Source of the DNA: an uncultured Shimia sp.
Lineage (GTDB): Bacteria; Pseudomonadota; Alphaproteobacteria; Rhodobacterales; Rhodobacteraceae
Assembly: GCF_947498095.1 (NCBI RefSeq)
Contig: NZ_CANMJE010000002.1
Span: forward strand, 124,001 to 188,000
Direction of reading: 5' to 3'
Length of the DNA stretch: 64,000 nt
Shown: piece after piece, positions 10,563 to 20,549 of the stretch
Layout: each line of letters begins with the position of its first letter
Position numbering within the stretch: position 1 is the first letter of the stretch
Notes under the pieces: generated by a model
What the model was told of the DNA's origin: nothing
Database searches by the model: none
The model's input: the letters and a program-made list of their open reading frames with translations, nothing else
Translations under genes and position numbers: made by a program

Positions 10563-12842
10563 TTACCCGTAGTGCGCAACCGGCGTTCCGGCAATGGCCG
10601 CCATGTTCAGCAGACCGCGCGCGGTGGTCGACGGCGTCACGATATGCGCCCGGTTGCCCATTCCCATCAAAATGGGCCCAACCGGCAGGGCATCGGATTT
10701 GGTCTTGAGAATGTTGCGCACGGCAGAGGCCGCATCCGCGTGTCCAAAGATCAGCACATTGGCAGGACCGGACAGTCGGTTTTCCGGCAACAGGCTGATG
10801 CGGATGCTCTCATCCAATGCGGCGTCCACATTCATTTCGCCCTCGTATTCGAAATCTGTTTCTACCGCGTCCAGCATGGCAATCGCCTCGCGCAGACGCT
10901 TGCCCGAGCCTTCGGCCTGATTGCCGAACTGCGATTGCGAACAGAAGGCGATGCGGGGCTCCACCCCAAAGCGGCGCGCATGGCGGGCGGCCCCTTGTGC
11001 GATGATTGCCAATTGCTCAGGCGAGGGCAGGGACCAGACATGGGTATCGGCCAGGAACAGCGGGCCATCTTCCAGGATCATCAGCGACAGCGCACCGTGC
11101 GGGGTGTGCTCGTGGTCCCCCAGAACCTGATTGACGTAGTTCAGATGCCAGCGGTATTCGCCAAAGGTGCCGCAGATCAGGCTGTCAGCCTCGCCGCGAT
11201 GCACCATGACGGCGCCAATGGCCGTGGTGTTGGTGCGCATGATGGCTTTGGCCAGATCCGGCGTCACGCCACGGCGTTGCATGATCTCATGATAGGTGCC
11301 CCAATAGTCGCGATAACGAGGGTCGTTTTCGGGATTCACCACTTCGAAATCCGTATCGGGTCGGATTTTTAGACCAAAGCGTGCGCAGCGTTTCGCCATC
11401 ACGTCCGGGCGGCCAATCAAAATCGGGGTCTCGGTGGTTTCTTCCAGAATGGCCTGAGCGGCGCGCAGCACCTGCTCGTTCTCGCCCTCGGCAAAGACAA
11501 TCCGACGCTTGGCCGCCAATGCCGCCTCAAAGACCGGTTTCATCAGCAGGGCGGATTTGAACACCGACTGGTTCAGTTTCTGAACATAGGCTTTCAGGTC
11601 GTGGATTGGCCGCGTGGCGACACCGCTGTCCATTGCCGCCTTGGCGACCGAGGCCGACACCACGCCGACAAGGCGCGGGTCAAAGGGTTTGGGGATCAGG
11701 TATTCCGGGCCAAAGGTCAGTTGCTCGCCCTTATAGGCGGCGGCGGCCTCAGCGCTGGTGGTGGCGCGGGCCAGTTCGGCAATACCGTCGATGCAGGCGA
11801 GCTGCATCTCGTCATTGATCTCGGTTGCGCCTACGTCCAGCGCGCCCCGAAAGATAAAGGGAAAACACAGGACGTTGTTGACCTGGTTGGGGAAATCGCT
11901 GCGTCCAGTGGCCATGATCGCATCTGGGGCCACCTCACGTACAGCGTCGGGCATGATCTCGGGCGTTGGGTTGGCCAGCGCAAAGATAATCGGCTGCTTG
12001 GTCATCTTTGCGACCATCTCGGGCTTGAGAACACCCGGACCCGAAAGGCCCAGGAACATGTCTGCGCCATCAATCACATCATCCAACGTGCGGGGCACGG
12101 TGCCTTGTGCGTATTCCGCCTTTTGTGGCGTCATGTCCTTGGTGCGGCCCTCATAGACCAGCCCTTCGATGTCGCAGAGCCAGACGTTTTCCCGTCTGAC
12201 GCCCAGTTTCAGCAGCATATTGAGACAGGCAATGCCCGCCGCGCCGCCACCGGTGCTGACAATCTTGATATCTTCGAATTTTTTACCCGCCACGCGCAGC
12301 GCGTTGGTGGCCGCGGCGCCGACAACAATCGCGGTGCCGTGCTGATCGTCGTGAAACACCGGAATATTCATCCGTTCACGGCACAGTTTCTCGACGATAA
12401 AGCAATCCGGCGCCTTGATGTCTTCAAGGTTGATCGCGCCAAAGGTTGGCCCGAGGGAGCAAACGATATCGGCCAGTTTTTCTGGATCTTTTTCGTCCAC
12501 TTCAAGATCAAAACAGTCGATATTGGCGAATTTCTTGAACAGAACAGCCTTGCCTTCCATCACCGGTTTTGAGGCGAGGGCACCAATATTTCCAAGGCCC
12601 AAAACCGCCGTACCGTTTGAGACCACGGCCACAAGATTGCCGCGCGCGGTGTAGCGCGATGCACTGGACGCGTCCTCTTTGATTTCCAGACAGGCCTCGG
12701 CCACGCCCGGGCTATACGCGCGGCTCAGGTCGCGACCATTGGCCAGCGGCTTAGTTGCGCGGATCTCAAGTTTGCCGGGTTTTGGAAATTCATGATAATC
12801 CAGCGCGGCGTGACGGACGGTTTTTTTGGGGGTATCGGACAT
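10563..12842 (-). CDS. maeB: NADP-dependent malic enzyme with C-terminal phosphotransacetylase domain
   Basis: 759 aa; malic enzyme core plus PTA-like domain ([18 protein letters not shown]..., [17 protein letters not shown]). Confidence 0.92.
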   Translation of the reverse strand: MSDTPKKTVRHAALDYHEFPKPGKLEIRATKPLANGRDLSRAYSPGVAEACLEIKEDASSASRYTARGNLVAVVSNGTAVLGLGNIGALASKPVMEGKAVLFKKFANIDCFDLEVDEKDPEKLADIVCSLGPTFGAINLEDIKAPDCFIVEKLCRERMNIPVFHDDQHGTAIVVGAAATNALRVAGKKFEDIKIVSTGGGAAGIACLNMLLKLGVRRENVWLCDIEGLVYEGRTKDMTPQKAEYAQGTVPRTLDDVIDGADMFLGLSGPGVLKPEMVAKMTKQPIIFALANPTPEIMPDAVREVAPDAIMATGRSDFPNQVNNVLCFPFIFRGALDVGATEINDEMQLACIDGIAELARATTSAEAAAAYKGEQLTFGPEYLIPKPFDPRLVGVVSASVAKAAMDSGVATRPIHDLKAYVQKLNQSVFKSALLMKPVFEAALAAKRRIVFAEGENEQVLRAAQAILEETTETPILIGRPDVMAKRCARFGLKIRPDTDFEVVNPENDPRYRDYWGTYHEIMQRRGVTPDLAKAIMRTNTTAIGAVMVHRGEADSLICGTFGEYRWHLNYVNQVLGDHEHTPHGALSLMILEDGPLFLADTHVWSLPSPEQLAIIAQGAARHARRFGVEPRIAFCSQSQFGNQAEGSGKRLREAIAMLDAVETDFEYEGEMNVDAALDESIRISLLPENRLSGPANVLIFGHADAASAVRNILKTKSDALPVGPILMGMGNRAHIVTPSTTARGLLNMAAIAGTPVAHYG

Positions 12843-13088
12843 GGGATTTGCTCGGATTCTGCTCTCGGTATCAGGTTAGTTTAGTGTTAAACTACTTATC
12901 TCGGAATGAAAATGGGGCGAATTGACTTTAGGTCAGGACCTCTTGCAACCCTTCGTTCAGAACCACAATCTCGGCGGGTGTCGATGTCCCAAAGACAGGG
13001 ACTTGCCCATGCGGTCTATCCGGGCAACGATACAGCATGACAGGGTCGCAAGCGAGTCCGCCCACCAACCCCGAACCCGGAGGTCTCT

Positions 13089-13481
13089 ATGAGCCTGCAA
13101 AAAGCCGCGCTGGCCGTTCGCGAAAACGCCTATGCCCCTTATTCCAACTTTAAGGTGGGGGCGGCCATCCTTGCCGCCGACGGAACCGTCTTTGCCGGGT
13201 GTAACGTGGAAAACATCGCTTACCCCGAAGGGACCTGCGCTGAAGCCGGGGCGATTGCAGCCATGATTGCGGCTGGTGAGACCCGCCTGACCGAAGTCTA
13301 TGTCGTCGCCGACAGCCCACATCCCGTCACGCCGTGCGGGGGATGTCGTCAGAAACTGTCCGAGTTCGGGACAGGCGACGTCACGGTGACCCTCGCCAAC
13401 CTTGAGGGTGTCGAAGAAAAGATGACTTTGGCAGACCTTTTGCCCGGCGCCTTTGGCGAGCACCACATGGAGAATACCTGA
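13089..13481 (+). CDS. cdd: Cytidine deaminase
   Basis: CNVENIAYPEGTCAEAGAI, PCGGCRQ zinc motif. Confidence 0.93.
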   Translation: MSLQKAALAVRENAYAPYSNFKVGAAILAADGTVFAGCNVENIAYPEGTCAEAGAIAAMIAAGETRLTEVYVVADSPHPVTPCGGCRQKLSEFGTGDVTVTLANLEGVEEKMTLADLLPGAFGEHHMENT

Positions 13482-13485
13482 CCTC

Positions 13486-14790
13486 ATGGACGCACGCGCT
13501 ATTATTGCCAAATTGCGCTTGGGAGAGGTGCCCAGTGCCGACGAATTAGCTTGGTTTGCCAACGGGCTGGCCGATGGGGTTGTGTCCGACGCTCAGGCCG
13601 GCGCCTTTGCAATGGCGGTCTGTCTGCGCGGATTAGGCGAAGAAGGCCGCGTTGCCCTGACCCTGGCCATGCGCGACAGCGGAGATCGCCTGACATGGGA
13701 CTTGCCGGGGCCTGCGCTCGACAAGCATTCCACAGGTGGCGTGGGCGATTGCGTCTCGCTTGTTCTGGCGCCTGCATTGGCGGCGGCAGGGGCTTATGTT
13801 CCGATGATTTCGGGGCGAGGTCTGGGGCATACAGGCGGCACGCTGGACAAGATGGAGGCCATCCCCGGCCTGCGCACCACGCTGTCCGAAGATCAGTTTC
13901 GCCAAATTGTCGACATTGCTGGGTGTGCGATCGTATCGGCCAGCGCAGAAATTGCGCCTGCAGACAAGCGCCTCTATGCGGTGCGCGATGTTACAGGCAC
14001 GGTCGAAAGCCTTGATCTGATCACCGCGTCGATCCTGTCAAAGAAATTGGCCGCGGGGCTGCATGGGCTGGTGCTGGATGTCAAACTGGGCTCGGGCGCG
14101 TTCATGAAAACACCGGAGGACGCGCGGGCGCTGGCAGATTCTCTGGTCACAACTGCAAACCTTGCGGGATGTCCGACCAGCGCGGTGATTTCTGATATGA
14201 ATCAACCTCTTGCGCCTGCTTTGGGCAATGCCTTGGAAGTATCGGAGTGCATGGAAGTCCTGACAGGGCGCAAGGGTGGCGCGCTGGCGGACCTGTCGAT
14301 TGCCTTGGGCGGTGTGTGCCTGGCGAACGCAGGACTGGCCTCGGATATTGAGGCCGGTACGACCAAGATGGTTGAGGTCCTGCAAAGCGGTGCCGCGGCC
14401 GAGCATTTTGGCCGAATGGTCGCCACGATGGGCGGGCCGGTGCAATTTGTTGAGAACTGGCAACGGTTTTTGCCCGAAGCCACGGTGATCCGTGAAGTGA
14501 CCGCCCCCGAAGCCGGCTACGTCACGGCAATGGACGGTGAAGCGCTGGGTCTGGCCGTGGTCGCATTGGGCGGCGGGCGTCAGGTCGAAAGCGATGTGAT
14601 TGATCCCTCGGTCGGCTTTTCTGACGTCGTGTCGCTGGGCGATAAGGTGCAAAAGGGCCAGCCTCTGCTGCGAGTACATGCAGCGCGTGAAGAACATGCC
14701 ACTGCCGCCGCCAGAACAGCGCTTGGTGCGATCCGTATCGGGGGCTCCGCTCCCGAAGTGCCACCGCTAATCCATGAAAGGATACGTTGA
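13486..14790 (+). CDS. deoA: Thymidine phosphorylase
   Basis: KHSTGGVGDCVSLVLAP motif; operon context. Confidence 0.94.
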   Translation: MDARAIIAKLRLGEVPSADELAWFANGLADGVVSDAQAGAFAMAVCLRGLGEEGRVALTLAMRDSGDRLTWDLPGPALDKHSTGGVGDCVSLVLAPALAAAGAYVPMISGRGLGHTGGTLDKMEAIPGLRTTLSEDQFRQIVDIAGCAIVSASAEIAPADKRLYAVRDVTGTVESLDLITASILSKKLAAGLHGLVLDVKLGSGAFMKTPEDARALADSLVTTANLAGCPTSAVISDMNQPLAPALGNALEVSECMEVLTGRKGGALADLSIALGGVCLANAGLASDIEAGTTKMVEVLQSGAAAEHFGRMVATMGGPVQFVENWQRFLPEATVIREVTAPEAGYVTAMDGEALGLAVVALGGGRQVESDVIDPSVGFSDVVSLGDKVQKGQPLLRVHAAREEHATAAARTALGAIRIGGSAPEVPPLIHERIR

Positions 14791-16001
14791 TGCCCCGCGC
14801 GTTCCTTGTCGTTATGGATTCCGTAGGCATTGGTGGCGCGCCGGACGCGGATCAGTTCTTTAACGGAGCCCGACCTGATACTGGCGCCAATACACTGGCC
14901 CATATCGCCCAAGGATGTGCCTCCGGCTTGGCCGAAGAGGGGCGCACCGGCCCTCTCAAATTGCCACATCTCGACGCGCTTGGCCTTGGGGTTGCGACGC
15001 GCCTTGCCAGTGGCGACAGGGTTCCGGGACTCGAGGCTGAACCGGTGAGGTTTTGGGCTGCCGCGACTGAACGCAGTGCGGGCAAGGACACCCCATCCGG
15101 GCATTGGGAACTCGCGGGTCTGCGGGTTCCATGGGATTGGACCTATTTTCCCGATGCTACACCGTCTTTCCCTGTGAGCCTGACAGACAAGGTTTGCGAA
15201 ATTGCTGGAACCACTGGTGTGTTGGGCAACTGTCATGCCTCGGGAACGCAGATTATTTCAGAGCTGGGCGCAGAACACGTCAAAACCGGTTTTCCCATCT
15301 GCTATACAAGTGCAGACAGTGTCTTTCAGATCGCCGCTCACGAAGATCATTTCGGCCTCGAGAGGCTCTTGTATTTGTGCAAATCTCTGGCGCCAACCTT
15401 GCATGACATGAAAGTCGGTCGCGTGATTGCGCGTCCCTTTGTGGGGGATGCGGAAAATGGCTTTAGCCGCACCACCAACCGCAAAGATTTTGCGATTGCG
15501 CCACCGGAACCGATCCTCACCAATTGGGTGCAAGGCGCAGGCCGCGCAGTGCATGGTGTGGGCAAGATCGGAGACATCTTTTCCATGACAGGGATCGATG
15601 ATTGCACAAAAGGTGCAGATGCCGACCTCATGATCTATCTGCATCGCCTCGTGGAAGACGCAGAAGACGGCAGCCTGACTTTCGCCAATTTCGTTGAGTT
15701 CGACAGTCTTTATGGCCATCGCCGGGATGTCTCTGGCTATGCCAGACATCTTGAATGGTTCGATGCCGAGATTGGTCAGGTTCTGTCGAAACTCAGGCCA
15801 GACGACCTGTTGCTCATCACCGCTGATCATGGCAATGACCCCTCCTGGAGTGGAACCGACCACACGCGCGAACGTGTGCCTGTGCTTTGCGCGGGCGCGG
15901 GATTTGGCAGTGCCGGTTTGATCGAAATGGTGGATGTCGCGGCCAGTGTGGCGGCGCATCTGGGCGTCCCATCACAGGGACTGGGAAAGAGTTTTTTGTG
16001 A
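14790..16001 (+). CDS. deoB: Phosphopentomutase
   Basis: MPRAFLVVMDSVGIGGAPDA..., TADHGNDP; start at 14790 overlapping deoA stop. Confidence 0.94.
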   Translation: MPRAFLVVMDSVGIGGAPDADQFFNGARPDTGANTLAHIAQGCASGLAEEGRTGPLKLPHLDALGLGVATRLASGDRVPGLEAEPVRFWAAATERSAGKDTPSGHWELAGLRVPWDWTYFPDATPSFPVSLTDKVCEIAGTTGVLGNCHASGTQIISELGAEHVKTGFPICYTSADSVFQIAAHEDHFGLERLLYLCKSLAPTLHDMKVGRVIARPFVGDAENGFSRTTNRKDFAIAPPEPILTNWVQGAGRAVHGVGKIGDIFSMTGIDDCTKGADADLMIYLHRLVEDAEDGSLTFANFVEFDSLYGHRRDVSGYARHLEWFDAEIGQVLSKLRPDDLLLITADHGNDPSWSGTDHTRERVPVLCAGAGFGSAGLIEMVDVAASVAAHLGVPSQGLGKSFL

Positions 16002-16984
16002 GCGTTGCAACCCTACCGAAAATCGAACTGCACCTGCACCACGAAGGCGCAGCCCCACCTGAATTCATTCGTCAGCTGGCTTTTGAAAAGAAAGCGGACC
16101 TTAGTCGCATCTTTAACGATGACGGCTCGTATGCATTTGAAAACTTTGTGCATTTTCTGCAAGTCTACGAGGCCGCGACCTCGGTTCTGCAAACACCGGA
16201 TGATTTCGCCCGCCTGACCCGCGCGATCCTTCAGGAAAGCGCGTCGCACGGCGTGGTCTATACCGAAAGCTTCCTCAGTCCTGATTTCTGCGGCGGCGGC
16301 GATGTGGCTGCGTGGAAAGAGTACCTGCACGCCATTCAGGAAGCCGCCGACAAGGCGGAACAGGATTTCGGCATCGTCCTGCGCGGCATCGTCACGCCGG
16401 TGCGCCATTTCGGCCCCGAGAAAGCCAAACGCGCAGCCCTTTGCGCCGCAGAGACGGCTGGCGACTGGATCGTCGGTCTGGGCATGGGCGGCGACGAGGG
16501 GCAGGGGCATCAGGGTGATTTCGCCTATGCCTTTGACATGGGCCGCGAGGTCGGGCTGCGGCTGACCACCCACGCGGGCGAATTTGGCGGTCCCGAAAGC
16601 GTTTGGGAAGCCATCCGCGACCTCAATGTCGAACGCATCGGCCACGGTGTGCGGGCCATCGAAGACCCCTCGTTGGTAAAAGAGTTGGCAGCGCGTCAGA
16701 TCACGCTGGAATGTTGCCCCGGATCGAACGTTTTCCTTGGCCTTTATCCGGATCTGCCCAGCCATCCGATCCAGCGTCTGCGCGACGCTGGAGTTATGGT
16801 GACGGTATCTACAGACGACCCGCCATTTTTTCATAACACCATGTCCCGCGAATATGACATGCTGGCCGAGGCCTTTGGCTGGAACGAAACCGATTTCCGC
16901 GCGCTGAATGCGACTGCGCTTGACGCGGCCTTCTGCGACGCTGACACAAAGACGCGCATAAAAGAGAAACTGGAGTCTGCCTGA
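15998..16984 (+). CDS. add: Adenosine deaminase
   Basis: [28 protein letters not shown] start overlapping deoB stop. Confidence 0.92.
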   Translation: MSVATLPKIELHLHHEGAAPPEFIRQLAFEKKADLSRIFNDDGSYAFENFVHFLQVYEAATSVLQTPDDFARLTRAILQESASHGVVYTESFLSPDFCGGGDVAAWKEYLHAIQEAADKAEQDFGIVLRGIVTPVRHFGPEKAKRAALCAAETAGDWIVGLGMGGDEGQGHQGDFAYAFDMGREVGLRLTTHAGEFGGPESVWEAIRDLNVERIGHGVRAIEDPSLVKELAARQITLECCPGSNVFLGLYPDLPSHPIQRLRDAGVMVTVSTDDPPFFHNTMSREYDMLAEAFGWNETDFRALNATALDAAFCDADTKTRIKEKLESA

Positions 16985-17613
16985 TGGATCACCTGACCGT
17001 TGTCGATCACCCGCTGGTGCAACACAAACTGACGCTGATGCGCCGTACCGAAACCTCGACCGCCGAATTTCGCCGGCTGCTGCGCGAGATCAGCCAGTTG
17101 CTGGCCTATGAGGTGACACGCGAACTGCCAATGACCACCAAGCGTATTCAGACCCCTATGCAGGAAATGGACGCGCCCGTTCTGGATGGTCGCAAATTGG
17201 CCCTGGTCTCGATTCTGCGGGCCGGCAATGGATTGTTGGACGGCATGTTGGAATTGGTGCCTTCTGCGCGCGTCGGCTTTGTTGGCCTCTATCGAGACGA
17301 AGAAACGCTGGAACCTGTGCAGTATTACTTCAAGGCGCCCTCCGAGTTGGACGAGCGTCTCGTCATTGCAGTCGACCCGATGCTCGCGACCGGGAATTCT
17401 TCGGCCGCTGCGATTGATTTGCTGAAAGAAGCCGGTGCCAAAGACATCCGTTTCTTGTGTCTGCTGGCCGCCCCCGAAGGCGTTCAGCGCATGCAGGAAG
17501 CCCACCCAGATGTGCCGATTGTTACGGCCTCTTTGGACGAAAAACTAAACGAAAAGGGCTATATCATGCCGGGTCTTGGCGATGCCGGAGACCGGATGTT
17601 TGGCACCAAATAG
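16984..17613 (+). CDS. upp: Uracil phosphoribosyltransferase
   Basis: [20 protein letters not shown]-binding loop; overlapping operon start. Confidence 0.95.
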   Translation: MDHLTVVDHPLVQHKLTLMRRTETSTAEFRRLLREISQLLAYEVTRELPMTTKRIQTPMQEMDAPVLDGRKLALVSILRAGNGLLDGMLELVPSARVGFVGLYRDEETLEPVQYYFKAPSELDERLVIAVDPMLATGNSSAAAIDLLKEAGAKDIRFLCLLAAPEGVQRMQEAHPDVPIVTASLDEKLNEKGYIMPGLGDAGDRMFGTK

Positions 17614-17642
17614 CCGGTTTTACAGGTAATTTTCGCGTTCGG

Positions 17643-17667
17643 ACCGCCGTGGTTTTCACGGCGGTTT
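17643..17667 (+). terminator. Stem-loop at the end of the nucleoside salvage operon
   Basis: ACCGCCGTG-GTTTT-CACGGCGGT perfect 9-bp stem; short T tract. Confidence 0.6.
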
Positions 17668-17759
17668 GGTCGCAAATTAGATGCAGATCTGCGTCTATGG
17701 ACTGTTTACTCATATAGGGTTTTGCGTCTAGACTGACCCCTACATCTTGTGGGGGCAAA

Positions 17760-19202
17760 ATGAAACTGACCAGAGTCATCGCGATCACCGTGGTCGCGGC
17801 ATCCTTGGGACTCGCGGCAAATGTGCATGCGCAATCCCTGAAAAATGTAGATACGCCGAACGAATTTCCGCCGACGTCCTACAAAGGCAAGCAATATGTG
17901 GACAGCAAAGGCTGTGTCTACATTCGCGCGGGAGTGGATGGCGCCACGACATGGGTGCCGCGTATGACGCGCGACCGCAAAGTAATTTGCGGTTACAAGC
18001 CGACCAACCCCAATGCCGCCCCCACGACGGCTTCGGCACAAAAACTGGACAAGAACGTCGTGTTTATCGAGCCGGCGGCAGCGCCAACGACGTCGGCTGT
18101 CGACAAGGTTTTTAAGCCTGCGGCAACCACACCATCGACCAGTACAACAACGGCCAAGCCCAAGGCCACGACGTCTACTCAGACGGCAACGACAACGACC
18201 GCAAAACGCAAGACGACAACCACTTCTTCGGCGGCCACCGCGTCTTCCACTCCGGTGCAAACAACCAAAACAACCAAACCAAAGAGTTCGACACCTTGGT
18301 GGAAGAAGCCTCCGAGCACCACAGCTGAGACAACACCGACAACGTCGACAACGGCCGCAAAACCCAAAACCACAACGGTTGCACCTGCGCCAACTGCACC
18401 AGCCCCTGCAACCACCACGGCCACGACAACAAGCAGCAGTCAGAAGCGGACTCTGGGCCAGACACCCCGGCAATCCGGCTACAATGCGCCGTGCCGTGGA
18501 GGCGTCGAAAGCAGCCAGACCGTGCGTTGTGGCCCGCAAAGCCAACTGCCGTACACACCGGGCACTGGTAACCCAACCACCGAACCACCGCGGATCATCT
18601 ACAAGCGCCAAGGCGCAAGCCTGGTCAGCTCTTACACGCCTGCGCCGGGAACGGTTGTGCGGGAAGGAGAGGTTGCCTCGAACGTGCGTGTCATCCCGCG
18701 CCACCTATATGAAAACCGTCAGTATGCCATGCGCGAAACACAGGTTCCTGCCGGTTACGTGCGGGTTTTTGACGATGGACGCCTAAACCCGCACCGCGCA
18801 GAGATGACCTTTGCGGGCAAAGCCGCGACCGATGCGATCTGGTCCCAAACCGTGCCACGCGAGACCTTGAGAAATCCGACCTCGGCAGCGGTGATTTCGA
18901 CGTCTGGGTCCACCTCAAACACGGCAACCCTGTCCACAAAAAACGCCCCGGCGGAAAAGTCCATTCGGCTTTCCGGTCAACGCTATGTTCAGGTGGCGAC
19001 TTACGCAGATAAGGCCGCTGCCCAAAGTGCGGCACGTCAGGTCCGTGCCTTGGGCATGCCGACAAAAATAGGCAAGTATGACATAGCTGGGCAGACTTAT
19101 CGTATTGTTTTGGCAGGACCTTTTTCAAACTCTGACAAGGCTGGCCGCGCCGCGACCAAAGCCCAGAACGCTGGGTATTCCGGTGCCTTTGTGCGCAACT
19201 AA
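17760..19202 (+). CDS. Secreted SPOR-domain protein with long Thr/Lys/Pro-rich linker
   Basis: Signal peptide ending NVHA-QS; low-complexity linker; C-terminal SPOR-like YVQVATYADKAAAQSAARQVRALG...YRIVLAGPF. Confidence 0.85.
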   Translation: MKLTRVIAITVVAASLGLAANVHAQSLKNVDTPNEFPPTSYKGKQYVDSKGCVYIRAGVDGATTWVPRMTRDRKVICGYKPTNPNAAPTTASAQKLDKNVVFIEPAAAPTTSAVDKVFKPAATTPSTSTTTAKPKATTSTQTATTTTAKRKTTTTSSAATASSTPVQTTKTTKPKSSTPWWKKPPSTTAETTPTTSTTAAKPKTTTVAPAPTAPAPATTTATTTSSSQKRTLGQTPRQSGYNAPCRGGVESSQTVRCGPQSQLPYTPGTGNPTTEPPRIIYKRQGASLVSSYTPAPGTVVREGEVASNVRVIPRHLYENRQYAMRETQVPAGYVRVFDDGRLNPHRAEMTFAGKAATDAIWSQTVPRETLRNPTSAAVISTSGSTSNTATLSTKNAPAEKSIRLSGQRYVQVATYADKAAAQSAARQVRALGMPTKIGKYDIAGQTYRIVLAGPFSNSDKAGRAATKAQNAGYSGAFVRN

Positions 19203-19210
19203 GCACGATT

Positions 19211-20221
19211 TTAACCGCGGCAGATACCCTGCAGCGCGACCCAATCACCATCACTGAGAACCGGACGGGGCGAGGTCAGAAACGGATCTGCTTCGATCAA
19301 CTGCAATGTCGTCTCGCCAGATGCATCCAGCGCGTAAGCGTAAGGTGATGACTTAACGTCCTTGTCTGAAAACGCGGTCAACAGGGTGTCCGGATCTTGC
19401 GGCACATGCGGCAACAACACCATTTCTTCGGCCCAGGTCCGGAGCAGATCATCGCTTAGCTCACCCGTGGTCAACAATCGAAAACTGGCACGCAAGCCAA
19501 GCCGTTCCAGCATTTGGCGTAACGGATCGACCTCGACGCGTTCAACCTGTTGCGCAATCACGTAGCCCGCCGCCACATCCGGCTCTTCATAGTCTTCGAT
19601 CACGGCGCGGTTCAGCAGGATGCTCCCACCGGGCAAGGCCAGCGTATCGCGCACGCCCCCTCGTACGACGATCAAAGCGCGTGCTTCAAGACGTTCAGTT
19701 AACCGCCCCAACGCCGGGCTCGCCAAAATGTCGGTACAGGGCTTTCCTGTCAGCCGTTCCAATTGTCCCAACAACGCCAGCCCGATCTCTTGGCGTTTGA
19801 CGTCTGGCACGACGGTCACGGTGTGCGTCAGCAAGGCTCCGGGCAACCAGAAGATCGCCAGTGCGGCAACACACAGGCTTGAGGTTACCAAGGTTACAAG
19901 CCGGAGACGGCCGGGGCGCGGGCGCCTGCGCCGGATCGCGGTGCGAAGTTGCTCGATGGCGTCGATCATTTGCGCTTCATCGCTGGAAATCTCAAGGATT
20001 TCGTCGGGATCACCATCGGGAAAGAAGATTGCTGGGCGTTCGCCTGGGTTTTCCCGCTCAAGGGCAGCCAAGGACCAATGCGCAAGGGGGCGATCCTGAA
20101 GATCGCTGATTGTCAGCGATGCGTCCCCGATTGAGACGATCACTTCGCGACGCTGCGCGTCAGCGCCCGCGCGCCACAACGCACTGGCTTCGATCCGATC
20201 ATATTTGTCTAGGGCGGTCAT
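19211..20221 (-). CDS. Conserved hypothetical protein with single TM, peptidase-like C-terminal region
   Basis: Start MTALDKYDRIEA; TM LRLVTLVTSSLCVAALAIFWLPGALL; GGSILLNRAVIEDYEEPDVAAGYVIAQQ. Confidence 0.75.
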   Translation of the reverse strand: MTALDKYDRIEASALWRAGADAQRREVIVSIGDASLTISDLQDRPLAHWSLAALERENPGERPAIFFPDGDPDEILEISSDEAQMIDAIEQLRTAIRRRRPRPGRLRLVTLVTSSLCVAALAIFWLPGALLTHTVTVVPDVKRQEIGLALLGQLERLTGKPCTDILASPALGRLTERLEARALIVVRGGVRDTLALPGGSILLNRAVIEDYEEPDVAAGYVIAQQVERVEVDPLRQMLERLGLRASFRLLTTGELSDDLLRTWAEEMVLLPHVPQDPDTLLTAFSDKDVKSSPYAYALDASGETTLQLIEADPFLTSPRPVLSDGDWVALQGICRG

Positions 20222-20343
20222 GGGTGATGCCGGGCTGCTCTGCCTCTGTTTGACCAAACCGTAACATGGGACGCCCCCATGGGGCAATGAGTGGAAGAAG
20301 GGGGCCAGCCCCCCTCGCCGTCTTTTGGCAAAGACGCCGTTTC

Positions 20344-20372
20344 CCCCGGGATATTTGGGGCCAAAAGAAGAC
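20344..20372 (-). repeat. Dispersed intergenic repeat copy (minus: CTTCTTTTGGCCCCAAATATCCCGGGGG)
   Basis: Same family as other copies; inverted relative to the copy at 20481. Confidence 0.6.
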
Positions 20373-20480
20373 CTGAGTACTCCCCAACCTGACGGTCAGG
20401 GAGCTTCTTCAGGCGCGGCCATCGGCGTCCCCGCCTGTACCGCGCCAACAGGGTAGATCGTTAAGGTTAACAACCCCTTG

Positions 20481-20544
20481 CTTCTTTTGGCCTTAAGTAT
20501 CCCGGGGGAGGTCCGAGCGTGCTCGGGGCGGGGACAGAGCCCCA
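20481..20544 (+). repeat. Dispersed intergenic repeat copy (CTTCTTTTGGCCTTAAGTATCCCGGGGGAG...)
   Basis: Same family as other copies. Confidence 0.6.
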
Positions 20545-20549
20545 ATCCT

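Noticed and set aside
9526-10572. 348-aa plus-strand ORF extending over the prpE promoter
   Set aside because: Mostly antisense to prpE; end part crosses the motif cluster with no coding signature
12957-13562. 201-aa minus ORF covering cdd and its leader
   Set aside because: Antisense to cytidine deaminase with strong conserved motifs
17706-18704. 332-aa Cys/Arg/Gly-rich minus-strand ORF
   Set aside because: Reverse complement of the Thr/Lys/Pro-rich linker of the SPOR protein; composition artefact
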